DNA from: AG25 sp035518815
GTDB taxonomy: Bacteria; Gemmatimonadota; Gemmatimonadetes; Gemmatimonadales; GWC2-71-9
Assembly: GCA_035518815.1 (NCBI GenBank)
Contig: DATIXG010000016.1
Location: 1 to 5,095, forward strand
Direction of reading: 5' to 3'
Length of the DNA: 5,095 nucleotides
The position numbers and the translations under genes were made by a program. Below are positions 1-5,095 of this stretch, piece after piece. The first letter of the stretch is position 1. Every line of letters starts with the position of its first letter. The notes below the pieces were generated by a model. That model was not told where the DNA came from. It saw only the letters and a program-made list of their open reading frames with translations, and searched no databases.

Positions 1-203
1 ACTCCCCGGGGGACAGGTCTCCCGGGCCGCCATCAGTCGGTCCGGGAGTCCATCGAGCTGACACGGAGGAACGCGACCCTGGGCGCGCTGCCGACAATTA
101 TCCTCGGAATGGGTGAGCGCCCGCAGAGGTGCCGGCGGCAACAAACTCGGGCGCGCCGGATGGTGAGCGAGGCCGTTCGGCCGGCACGACAGGGAGGCAG
201 CCC
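1..203. other. Leader region with no recognised gene
   Basis: No recognisable coding sequence is seen before the start at 204. Frame 1 stays open from the left edge to 411, but its translation is rich in Arg, Pro and Ser, resembles no family I know and overlaps the protease gene, so I treat it as chance. An imperfect inverted repeat, CTCCCGG (19-25) and CCGGGAG (42-48) with a 16-base loop, could be part of an upstream terminator, but no T-run follows. I looked for a promoter: CTGACA at 58-63 resembles a -35 box, but no -10 box sits at proper spacing. Confidence 0.4.
191..197 (+). promoter_or_regulatory. Ribosome binding site fixing the protease start
   Basis: AGGGAGG ends six bases before the ATG at 204. 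It decides the start of the protease gene: the frame is also open from an ATG at 129, but that ATG lacks a comparable site and the 25 extra residues it adds are low-complexity. The start at 204 gives an N-terminus (MQIRTGSIDFSA) that aligns from its first residue with the neighbouring protein at 2618 (MQTQVSSVPFSA). Confidence 0.8.
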
Positions 204-2606
204 ATGCAGATCAGAACCGGGTCCATCGACTTCTCGGCTCCGTTACGCGGCAGCGGCCCCCGCACGGCGTCGCAGACCGTGGTGTTTCCCCGCCCGGTCG
301 TCCGGGCCGTCGCCGGGCTCGGCGGCTACACGGTGGCCTACAGCGGGGGGGACCATCACGTGGGCCGCATGGAAGTCCGGCTCGACGCGACGGTCAACGC
401 GGACACGGTAACCGTGGAGGCCCGCCTTGGGTTGCGCGATTGGTCGGGGGATTGGGACGACGACTACGACGGGACCATCGAGTTCGTGGTGCTGGCGGAC
501 CTGGAATCGGCGACGGCGACGCCGCCGCGCGGCGATCTCACGGTCACCGACATGGAGTGCAATCAGGCCGTGCAATTCTTCCGCGCGGCCAGCTACCTGG
601 ACCCGGCGTCGGTACAGCCGGACAACGCCATTTGGCTGGTCGCCCGCAAGAACACCGGCGTCCGCGTGTACACCGATTGGGACCCGACGGCAGGGCTTCC
701 GCCAATTAGTCAGCTGACGGGGAGCCTCACCGTGCAGACGTCGAGCACGACGCTGCTGTTGACGCCCATCAACCCCGGCGGCGCGATCGCCCCGCTACGG
801 GACGCACAGATCAACCTGGCGCTCGCCGACCACACGCTGAACTTCATGATTCCCGCCGCGTGGTGCGTGGGCACGGTGACGGTGACTTGCGAGCTCTGGG
901 ACCAGGGAGCGCCCGCGTCGCGGTCGGCACGCTATACCCGGACGCTCACGTTCACCCCGGTCGATCCGCTGAACCTCTACCTGGTCGGGATCAACTATCA
1001 AGCGGTAATGCCGAACCTCCCCGCGCCGACGCAGGCGGCCATCGCCGCGACGATCGTCAGCCTCATTCAGACCTATCCCGTCGGCGACGTCATCCAAACC
1101 GGGTACACGACGCTCAACTTCAGCGAGTCGGTGACCGGCAACGTGGCGAACGGCTGCGGCGATGGATTGAACGACCTCTTGGATCGCCTCGACGACCTGC
1201 GCGGGAGCTCCGGCGACATCTATCTGGGCAGCCTCCCCGCGGGCATCCTCAACACGCCTGGCAACAGCGTCGGTGGCTGCGCGCCGCAAGGGGGGAAGAC
1301 CGCGGCAACCTTCGTCGACTACGCCCTCGCACCGATCGGCGACGTGCCGCACGAGGTCGGACACGCGCTCGATCGCCATCATGCCCCGTGCGCGACCGGC
1401 TGCACCGTGTCTCCCGCCGATCCGGATGACAACTATCCTCAATACGGGAGCTTCCGGTCCGACAGCATCGGCGTGTACGGATTCGATCCGACGAGCAATA
1501 CCGTCTATCCGCCAAGCGGATACTCCGACTTCATGGCCTACTTCTTCCCGCAGTGGGTGAGCGCGTACACCTACAACGGGCTGCGGGGATCGTCGTTTCA
1601 CCCCGCCGGCGGTGGGTCGGCGCCGGGCGCGTCGCCGCACTTCCGCGAGGACGTCGACTTCGACATCCTCGTCGTCGGGTTGCGAATCACGCGCGACCGG
1701 AAGGTCACGCGGCGCCCGTCCTTCAACTTCGCGGGGAAGCTGTTGAACCGCAAGCGCTGCGGGCAGTTCACCGCGGAACTGCAGGACGAGAACCGCGAGC
1801 CGTTGGGCTGCGCGGACCTCCACTGCAATTGCGACGCCGGCTGTAAGTGCTGGCCCAAGCACATCCGCGACGTCGTCCCGTTCCCGCCGGGATCGCGCTG
1901 GCTCGTGATCTGGGAGAACGACACCAAGGTTTACGAGGAGGAGATTCCGCCTGCCCCCAAGGTCAAAATCCAATCCGCGGAGGAGACCAAAGACGGCGTG
2001 GTGTTGACCTGGGCCGCCCAACCCAAGGACAAAGCGCTCTGGTACCTGGTGCACTGGTACGACGCGCGCGGCGACGTATGGCGGGGTGTCGCCCCGCGCC
2101 AGCAGACCACGACGTTGCTGGTTCCTCGGCGCTTGTTCGCCGAAGCACGGGAGCTTCGCGTGCGTGTCCTCGCGACACCCGGGCTCGGCACCGGCGTCGC
2201 CGAGGACGTCATCACGCTCGGGCACCCCGCCCCGCCCCCACCGCGACTCATCCTCTTGGGTGTCGACACCTCCCGAGACAAGCCACTCTCCATTCCGTAT
2301 GTCCTCCACGCGGCCATGCTCGACAGTGCCGGTCGGCAGCTTCCCGACGATCGCATGACCTGGTACGGCAACGACGAGATGATTGGGAGAGGCAGCCAGG
2401 TAGACCTGCGGGCGTTGGGCGTCGGCAGGCACGCTGTTCGGCTCACGACGCGCGGCGATCCGCGCCCGGCCGCACGAACCTGGATCGTCGAGCGCACCCC
2501 GGCGGGTTTCCGCCTGCACCATGAGGACTGTGACCCAAAGCCGAAGGTGACCGGGGCCGCCCACGAGCATCCGCACGCGGCGCCACCCGACCCCTGCCGC
2601 GACTGA
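204..2606 (+). CDS. Multidomain metzincin-type zinc metalloprotease
   Basis: This 800-residue protein probably cleaves peptide bonds using zinc; substrate unknown. Visible order: an N-terminal domain (about 1-105) with SGGDHH at 47-52 and GLRDWSG-WDD-YDG at 76-90, homologous to the next gene product; a probable beta-rich domain (about 110-250); a metzincin-like catalytic domain (about 254-460) with HEVGHALDRHH at 383-393 (zinc ligands H383, H387, H393; catalytic E384) and a Met-turn YSDFMAY with M444, 51 residues after the third histidine; a cysteine cluster (C519, C536, C541, C543, C547, C549); a fibronectin-III-like segment (about 583-672) ending before a Pro linker; an Ig-like segment (about 681-760); and a His/Pro-rich tail. 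Metzincins normally have HExxHxxGxxH; here the glycine is D390. No signal peptide or membrane segment is seen, which is odd for a protease with so many cysteines. The start at 204 is set by AGGGAGG and by alignment with the neighbour. It is likely first in an operon. The protease class is fairly sure, the family name is not. Confidence 0.82.
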   Translation: MQIRTGSIDFSAPLRGSGPRTASQTVVFPRPVVRAVAGLGGYTVAYSGGDHHVGRMEVRLDATVNADTVTVEARLGLRDWSGDWDDDYDGTIEFVVLADLESATATPPRGDLTVTDMECNQAVQFFRAASYLDPASVQPDNAIWLVARKNTGVRVYTDWDPTAGLPPISQLTGSLTVQTSSTTLLLTPINPGGAIAPLRDAQINLALADHTLNFMIPAAWCVGTVTVTCELWDQGAPASRSARYTRTLTFTPVDPLNLYLVGINYQAVMPNLPAPTQAAIAATIVSLIQTYPVGDVIQTGYTTLNFSESVTGNVANGCGDGLNDLLDRLDDLRGSSGDIYLGSLPAGILNTPGNSVGGCAPQGGKTAATFVDYALAPIGDVPHEVGHALDRHHAPCATGCTVSPADPDDNYPQYGSFRSDSIGVYGFDPTSNTVYPPSGYSDFMAYFFPQWVSAYTYNGLRGSSFHPAGGGSAPGASPHFREDVDFDILVVGLRITRDRKVTRRPSFNFAGKLLNRKRCGQFTAELQDENREPLGCADLHCNCDAGCKCWPKHIRDVVPFPPGSRWLVIWENDTKVYEEEIPPAPKVKIQSAEETKDGVVLTWAAQPKDKALWYLVHWYDARGDVWRGVAPRQQTTTLLVPRRLFAEARELRVRVLATPGLGTGVAEDVITLGHPAPPPPRLILLGVDTSRDKPLSIPYVLHAAMLDSAGRQLPDDRMTWYGNDEMIGRGSQVDLRALGVGRHAVRLTTRGDPRPAARTWIVERTPAGFRLHHEDCDPKPKVTGAAHEHPHAAPPDPCRD

Positions 2607-2612
2607 AAGGAG
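2606..2612 (+). promoter_or_regulatory. Ribosome binding site overlapping the protease stop
   Basis: AAAGGAG begins on the last base of the protease stop codon and ends five bases before the ATG at 2618. The tight spacing implies co-transcription and possibly translational coupling of the two genes. Confidence 0.8.
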
Positions 2613-2617
2613 CGATC

Positions 2618-2926
2618 ATGCAGACCCAAGTCAGCTCTGTCCCGTTCAGTGCCCTCTCCGGAAGCGGTCCGCAGGTCGCGTCGACGACCGTGACGTTCGG
2701 TGCGGCGGTCGCACAAGCCGCCGCCGTGTTGACCGGCTTCATCGCCGAGTTTTCCGGGGGGGATGATCACCACCTCGGTCAGCTCGATGTCCAGGTCGCG
2801 GTGCCGGCTGGCGGCATCAGCGGCGCGACGGTGGCCGTGCAGGTCACGTACGGTTTACGCGATTGGTCGGGCAACTGGGATGACCGGTACGACGGCCAGG
2901 TGTTCTTTGCGGTCATCGCGGAGTGA
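2618..2926 (+). CDS. Stand-alone copy of the protease N-terminal domain
   Basis: A 102-residue protein of unknown function made of a single, probably beta-sandwich, domain. It aligns over its whole length with residues 1 to about 97 of the upstream protease: both begin MQ, share a TTV/QTV-F strand, then FSGGDDHHLG (45-54) against YSGGDHHVG, and end with GLRDWSGNWDDRYDG (79-93), of which 13 of 15 residues match the protease. It stops just after VIAE, where the protease has VLADLE and goes on to its next domain, so it looks like a natural one-domain protein rather than a truncated gene. Acidic and histidine residues in the two motifs could bind a metal or a sugar; this is inference. The general pattern faintly recalls small lectin-like beta-sandwiches, but I cannot name a family. 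No signal peptide is visible. The gene lies 11 bases after the protease and should be in the same operon. Confidence 0.85.
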   Translation: MQTQVSSVPFSALSGSGPQVASTTVTFGAAVAQAAAVLTGFIAEFSGGDDHHLGQLDVQVAVPAGGISGATVAVQVTYGLRDWSGNWDDRYDGQVFFAVIAE

Positions 2927-3242
2927 GGCGGCGCGTAACGCTGGTCCCTCGTCTTCCCCCAGCAAGAACCCGGGCGTGCGCTCTCGCCGTCCCACTCGGC
3001 TTCGAAGCCGTAGGGTGGACGCTGAAGACAATGGAGGGATGGGAAATCCTCGCAGGGATCCGCGCCCTCATGTGGACGCCACTCCGGGGATGAGGACGAA
3101 GCCGGGGACAACGGTGGGGGCTGGGCGGGGATGTCGTGCGCGAACACCGGTGCGATGCGATTCGATCAGACATGCTGGCACCGCACCGCATGCAGCTATC
3201 CGCTCGTAGTGACGATGTGCAACGTCCAGGTCGAGGTAGATC
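2927..3242. other. 316-base gap without a recognised gene
   Basis: No reading frame here resembles a protein I know; the frames that stay open are rich in Arg and Pro and look like chance. The stretch holds several GGGATG repeats (around 3037, 3087 and 3128) but no ordered array. If the downstream DUF2938 gene is a gene cassette, its left boundary should lie here. I see no GTTRRRY core sequence and no attI-like site, so the boundary cannot be placed. No clear terminator follows the stop at 2926. Confidence 0.4.
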
Positions 3243-3752
3243 ATGAGCAGTCACGCACACGACATCCTTGGTGTAATTGCCATTGGTATTGGCGCCTCGC
3301 TGGTCATGGACCTTTGGAATCTGTTCCTGAAGCGTACGTTCCGCATTCCATCGCTCAATTACTGCTTGCTCGGACGCTGGCTTCGCCACATGCCGGGGGG
3401 CACTGTTCGGCATGCGAGTATCACCGCCGCGCCACAGACACCCCTTGAGTGCCCGGTCGGCTGGATCGCCCACTACACTATTGGTGTCGTGTGCGCGCGT
3501 GTGTTCATCGGTCTCACATCAGGGGGCTGGCTTGCGCGACCAACGTTGCTGCCCGCGTTGCTCTACGGCATGGGCACCGTCGTGTTCCCGTTCTTCATCC
3601 TGCAGCCGTCGTTCGGCCTCGGCATGGCTGCCTCACGAACGCCCAACCCAACGCAAGCCAGGCTGAAGAGCCTTGTGACACATACCGTATTCGGCGTCGA
3701 GCTGTATGTATGCGCGCTTGGCGTGAGCTACGTGCTGCGGGTTCATGCCTAA
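3243..3752 (+). CDS. DUF2938 family integral membrane protein
   Basis: A 169-residue inner-membrane protein of unknown biochemical role. Four hydrophobic segments are visible at about 7-28, 72-92, 101-127 and 147-165. Sequence blocks characteristic of DUF2938 are clear: ASLVMDLWNLFLKR, PSLNYCLLGRWLRHMPGG, CPVGWIAHYTIGVV, LLPALLYGMGTVVFPFF and TPNPTQARLKSLVTHTVFG. The length suits the family and the gene looks intact. The start at 3243 follows a modest GAGGT site at 3232-3236. The TAA stop lies inside GCCTAAC, the left core of an attC-like element, as is common in integron cassettes. Its DNA is less GC-rich than its neighbours (29 of 60 at 3301-3360, 33 of 60 at 3661-3720), supporting transfer. 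It appears unrelated to the flanking secreted-type or beta-rich proteins. The family assignment is from memory of conserved blocks and is strong. Confidence 0.88.
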   Translation: MSSHAHDILGVIAIGIGASLVMDLWNLFLKRTFRIPSLNYCLLGRWLRHMPGGTVRHASITAAPQTPLECPVGWIAHYTIGVVCARVFIGLTSGGWLARPTLLPALLYGMGTVVFPFFILQPSFGLGMAASRTPNPTQARLKSLVTHTVFGVELYVCALGVSYVLRVHA

Positions 3753-3803
3753 CGGCAAGCAGCCGACGCCGCAAGGCGCCGCCGCTGATCCCGAGCGTTG
3801 GGC
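3747..3803 (+). other. Integron attC-like recombination site
   Basis: This 57-base element has the layout of a cassette attC site: left core GCCTAAC (3747-3753, fitting RYYYAAC), right core GTTGGGC (3797-3803, fitting GTTRRRY), and between them an imperfect hairpin with CAGC (3760-3763) pairing GCTG (3784-3787) and CGCC (3767-3770) pairing GGCG (3775-3778) around a short loop. The inner part, AGCCGACGCCGC, is like the well-known aadA-type attC sites. Its length is at the short end of the known range, and the upstream gene's stop codon falls in the left core. No integrase gene or second attC is visible in the window, so it would be a lone cassette or a relic. The hairpin might also act as a terminator. 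Confidence 0.65.
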
Positions 3804-3830
3804 CTAACGACACGGATGTTTCCACGCTAG

Positions 3831-3838
3831 AAAGGAGG
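3831..3838 (+). promoter_or_regulatory. Strong ribosome binding site
   Basis: AAAGGAGG, a near-perfect Shine-Dalgarno sequence, ends seven bases before the ATG at 3846. It closely resembles the site of the gene at 2618 (AAAGGAG). It lies outside the attC-like element, so it belongs to the host side of the junction. Confidence 0.8.
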
Positions 3839-3845
3839 ATGACCC

Positions 3846-4280
3846 ATGCCGTCGTTCACGCTGTGCGTCGATTTTGCGCTGTTCCCTGACAATACGCCGA
3901 TTCCCAGCGGCTCGGTGCTCGGAGGGTTCACGTTCACTGCCATTACCCCTCCACCACCGTCCCCGCAGGCTCTGTTCGTCAATCAGACCGCCGGGGAAAA
4001 GGGGATTCAGTTCCGGGATGCCGGCATGGTGGTGAAGGTGCCGAGCATTCCACTCCCCGTGCGCAAGGTGAGCTACCGCCTGGGCGCCTTCGCGGGGCCC
4101 GTCAAGGTGGAAGCGCTCGGCCCAACCGGCGGCGTCGTGTCCTCCGCCAGTATCACGACCCTCAACGTGTACGCGAACCATATCATCACGGTCCCCCGGC
4201 CCAAACGGATCGCGAGGCTCCGGTTCACCGGCGGCCACGGGGAGGGCATTCTCGTGAAGGTCTGTGCGCACTACGCGTGA
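3846..4280 (+). CDS. Small beta-rich protein of unknown function
   Basis: A 144-residue protein that I cannot assign to a named family. The N-terminus (FTLCVDFALFP, 4-14) runs into IPSG-VLGGFTF (19-30), a pattern seen at the start of jelly-roll or carbohydrate-binding-like beta-sandwich modules. Further strands follow: GIQFRDAG (about 53-60), VRKVSYRLGAFAGPVKVEAL, VSSASITTLNVYANHIITV, and IARLRFTGGHGEGILVKVC near the end. Alternating hydrophobic residues and frequent glycines suggest an all-beta fold. Only two cysteines are present (C7 and one five residues from the end... HYA), which could pair across the two termini. There is no signal peptide or membrane helix. A strong ribosome binding site supports the start. 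The gene lies 42 bases past the attC-like site and may once have followed the gene at 2618 directly. A ligand-binding or adhesive role is a guess. Confidence 0.8.
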   Translation: MPSFTLCVDFALFPDNTPIPSGSVLGGFTFTAITPPPPSPQALFVNQTAGEKGIQFRDAGMVVKVPSIPLPVRKVSYRLGAFAGPVKVEALGPTGGVVSSASITTLNVYANHIITVPRPKRIARLRFTGGHGEGILVKVCAHYA

Positions 4281-4310
4281 CCCATCCGTGCCCACCAGCA
4301 CCGCGCTGGA

Positions 4311-4330
4311 GCCGCCCGCAGGGGCGCGGC
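4311..4330 (+). terminator. Possible weak terminator hairpin
   Basis: GCCGCCC and GGGCGGC-like arms (4311-4317 and 4323-4330, with one bulged base) form a GC-rich hairpin 30 bases after the stop of the beta-rich gene. No T-run follows, so an intrinsic terminator is only possible. Confidence 0.25.
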
Positions 4331-4452
4331 GCATTGCTCCCTGGGTATCGCCGTGCGGCTACGGAAGGCCTTCAGGCCCCGCCGACGCCGGACGCTGAGC
4401 GCTAGACAGGTGCGTCGTCTTGGTGACACCACCGCGGCCGAACCCGTCGTGC

Positions 4453-4483
4453 GAGGGGGCCGCCCCGTCGGCGGCGGCCGCTC
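4453..4483. repeat. GC-rich inverted repeat
   Basis: GGCCGCC (4458-4464) is perfectly complementary to GGCGGCC (4473-4479) around an eight-base loop, and GAG (4453-4455) can pair with CTC (4481-4483) beyond a small bulge. It could be a structured RNA element or a terminator stem, or a chance result of high GC. The role is unknown. Confidence 0.4.
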
Positions 4484-4847
4484 TCTTGGGCGCTCCATCG
4501 TTAGCCTTCACATCAACGACACCTTTCTTGCCAGTGCTCCGGCGTTCGCCGCACAGGAGACAATGAGGTGTGGGCGCTCGGCGGCCGCTAGTCCAGCCCT
4601 GTCACTGGTAGAGGAAAAGAAACGTCGGGGGGATGTCAATGTACCTACGTTTCCTGGAGCGCGCGGCGCCCGAGTGTGTGAGCCTTCGTCAAGTTCAGGG
4701 GCCGAGGGGGAAGGGGCGACGACCCGGCAGATCGTTCATGTTGCCTGTCGTCCCGGCGCGGGTGGAGCGGCCGCGCCGTTGGGGGGGCCGGCGCGACATA
4801 GTGGCGGTCCACTTCGGCATGACACCTTCACGGGCCCGCAGTTGAGT

Positions 4848-4853
4848 GGGAGG
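4848..4853 (+). promoter_or_regulatory. Ribosome binding site of the PAS gene
   Basis: GGGAGG ends seven bases before the ATG at 4861. It favours this start over the in-frame ATG at 4885, which has no comparable site. Confidence 0.7.
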
Positions 4854-4860
4854 ACCGCTG

Positions 4861-5095
4861 ATGGCGCGATTGTCTGACGCACACATGGCCGATCACCAGC
4901 CGACGGGTGTAGAGCGGCACCTCCAGGTTGCCCTCGATAACATGCCGGGCGCGGTCGTGTACACGGACGAGAACCTGAATATCGTCTTCTGCAACGACCG
5001 CTTCAAAGAGATGTACATCGTCCCGCAGACGTTGCTGCTGCCCGGCCGTCCCTATGCCGCATTCCTGCAGTATCTCGCCGAGAACGGCTACTACG
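4861..5095 (+). CDS. PAS-domain signalling protein, N-terminal part
   Basis: Only the first 78 residues are in the window; the gene runs off the right edge. After a short polar lead (MARLSDAHMADHQPTGVERH) comes a PAS domain of the PAS_7 type from about residue 22: LQVALDNMPGAVVYTDENLN, then IVFCNDRFKEMY and LPGRPYAAFLQYLAENGYY. PAS domains sense small ligands, redox state or light and pass the signal to an output domain. Proteins starting this way are usually cytoplasmic sensor histidine kinases or adenylate/guanylate cyclases; which one applies cannot be told from the visible part. No signal peptide or membrane helix precedes the domain. The start is chosen from GGGAGG at 4848-4853. The gene is separated by about 580 bases from the preceding gene and is probably its own transcription unit. 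Confidence 0.85.
   Translation, partial: MARLSDAHMADHQPTGVERHLQVALDNMPGAVVYTDENLNIVFCNDRFKEMYIVPQTLLLPGRPYAAFLQYLAENGYY

Larger units (their letters stand above)
4281..4860. other. 580-base region without a convincing gene
   Basis: I see no recognisable gene on either strand. One + frame is open from 4353 to 4877, and an ATG at 4563 in it follows AGGAG (4555-4559), but the product is low-complexity (Arg, Gly, Ala, Pro, Ser) and overlaps the next gene's start, so I do not call it. The stretch contains two GC-rich inverted repeats, at 4311-4330 and 4453-4483. A promoter for the PAS gene is expected in the right part, but no clear -35/-10 pair is visible. Confidence 0.45.

Noticed and set aside
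58..105. Promoter with CTGACA (58-63) and an AT-rich -10 near 97-103
   Set aside because: The spacing of about 34 bases is far too long for a sigma-70 promoter.
129..203. Upstream ATG extending the protease by 25 residues
   Set aside because: No good ribosome binding site, low-complexity sequence, and the start at 204 aligns exactly with the paralogous neighbour.
795..2576. Long minus-strand open frame of 593 codons opposite the protease
   Set aside because: It is a shadow caused by high GC codon use; its translation is Arg/Val/Gly-rich and resembles no family, while the + strand has clear protease motifs.
3802..3808. Second GCCTAAC directly overlapping the attC right core as the start of another attC
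   Set aside because: No GTTRRRY core or hairpin follows within a suitable distance.
3804..4334. Minus-strand frame of 176 codons opposite the small beta-rich gene
   Set aside because: Shadow frame; the + strand gene has a strong ribosome binding site and a coherent beta-strand pattern.
4392..4506. Possible second, degraded attC site between GCTAGAC (4400-4406) and GTTAGCC (4500-4506)
   Set aside because: Both sequences deviate from the GTTRRRY core by one base, neither is paired with a proper RYYYAAC partner, and no gene stop is linked to them.
4353..4877. 174-codon + frame, or its shorter version from the ATG at 4563 with AGGAG upstream
   Set aside because: Low-complexity product with no recognisable motif, and it overlaps the well-supported PAS gene start by 17 bases.

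Overview
The window is GC-rich bacterial DNA (43 of 60 bases are G or C at 1321-1380) that could come from an uncultivated soil or sediment bacterium. Gene starts with strong Shine-Dalgarno sites and a PAS-domain signalling protein at the right edge would suit a high-GC proteobacterium or a similar phylum, but the phylum cannot be fixed from sequence alone. All five supported genes lie on the + strand.

Layout: (1) 1-203, a leader with no convincing gene. (2) 204-2606, a large multidomain zinc metalloprotease-like protein of the metzincin type, with a HEVGHALDRHH site and a Met-turn. (3) 2618-2926, a 102-residue protein that is a stand-alone copy of the N-terminal domain of the protease, 11 bases downstream and clearly co-transcribed. 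(4) 2927-3242, non-coding or unexplained. (5) 3243-3752, a four-helix membrane protein of the DUF2938 type. Its stop codon lies inside a 57-base element with the layout of an integron attC site (3747-3803), and its DNA is poorer in GC than the flanking genes, so it looks like a single captured gene cassette. (6) 3846-4280, a small beta-rich protein of unknown function with a strong ribosome binding site. (7) 4281-4860, about 580 bases with no convincing gene. (8) 4861 to the window end, the start of a PAS-domain protein, probably a sensor kinase or nucleotide cyclase.

The protease, its one-domain partner and perhaps the beta-rich protein read as one functional group: proteins built from beta-sandwich modules, none with a visible signal peptide. 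The domain shared by the protease and its neighbour (SGGD-HH followed by GLRDWSG-WDD-YDG) suggests that both bind the same ligand or each other; this is inference. The DUF2938 cassette appears to be inserted between this pair and the beta-rich gene. The most notable points are the protease/mini-domain pair, the lone attC-tailed cassette, and the replacement of the usual metzincin glycine by aspartate.
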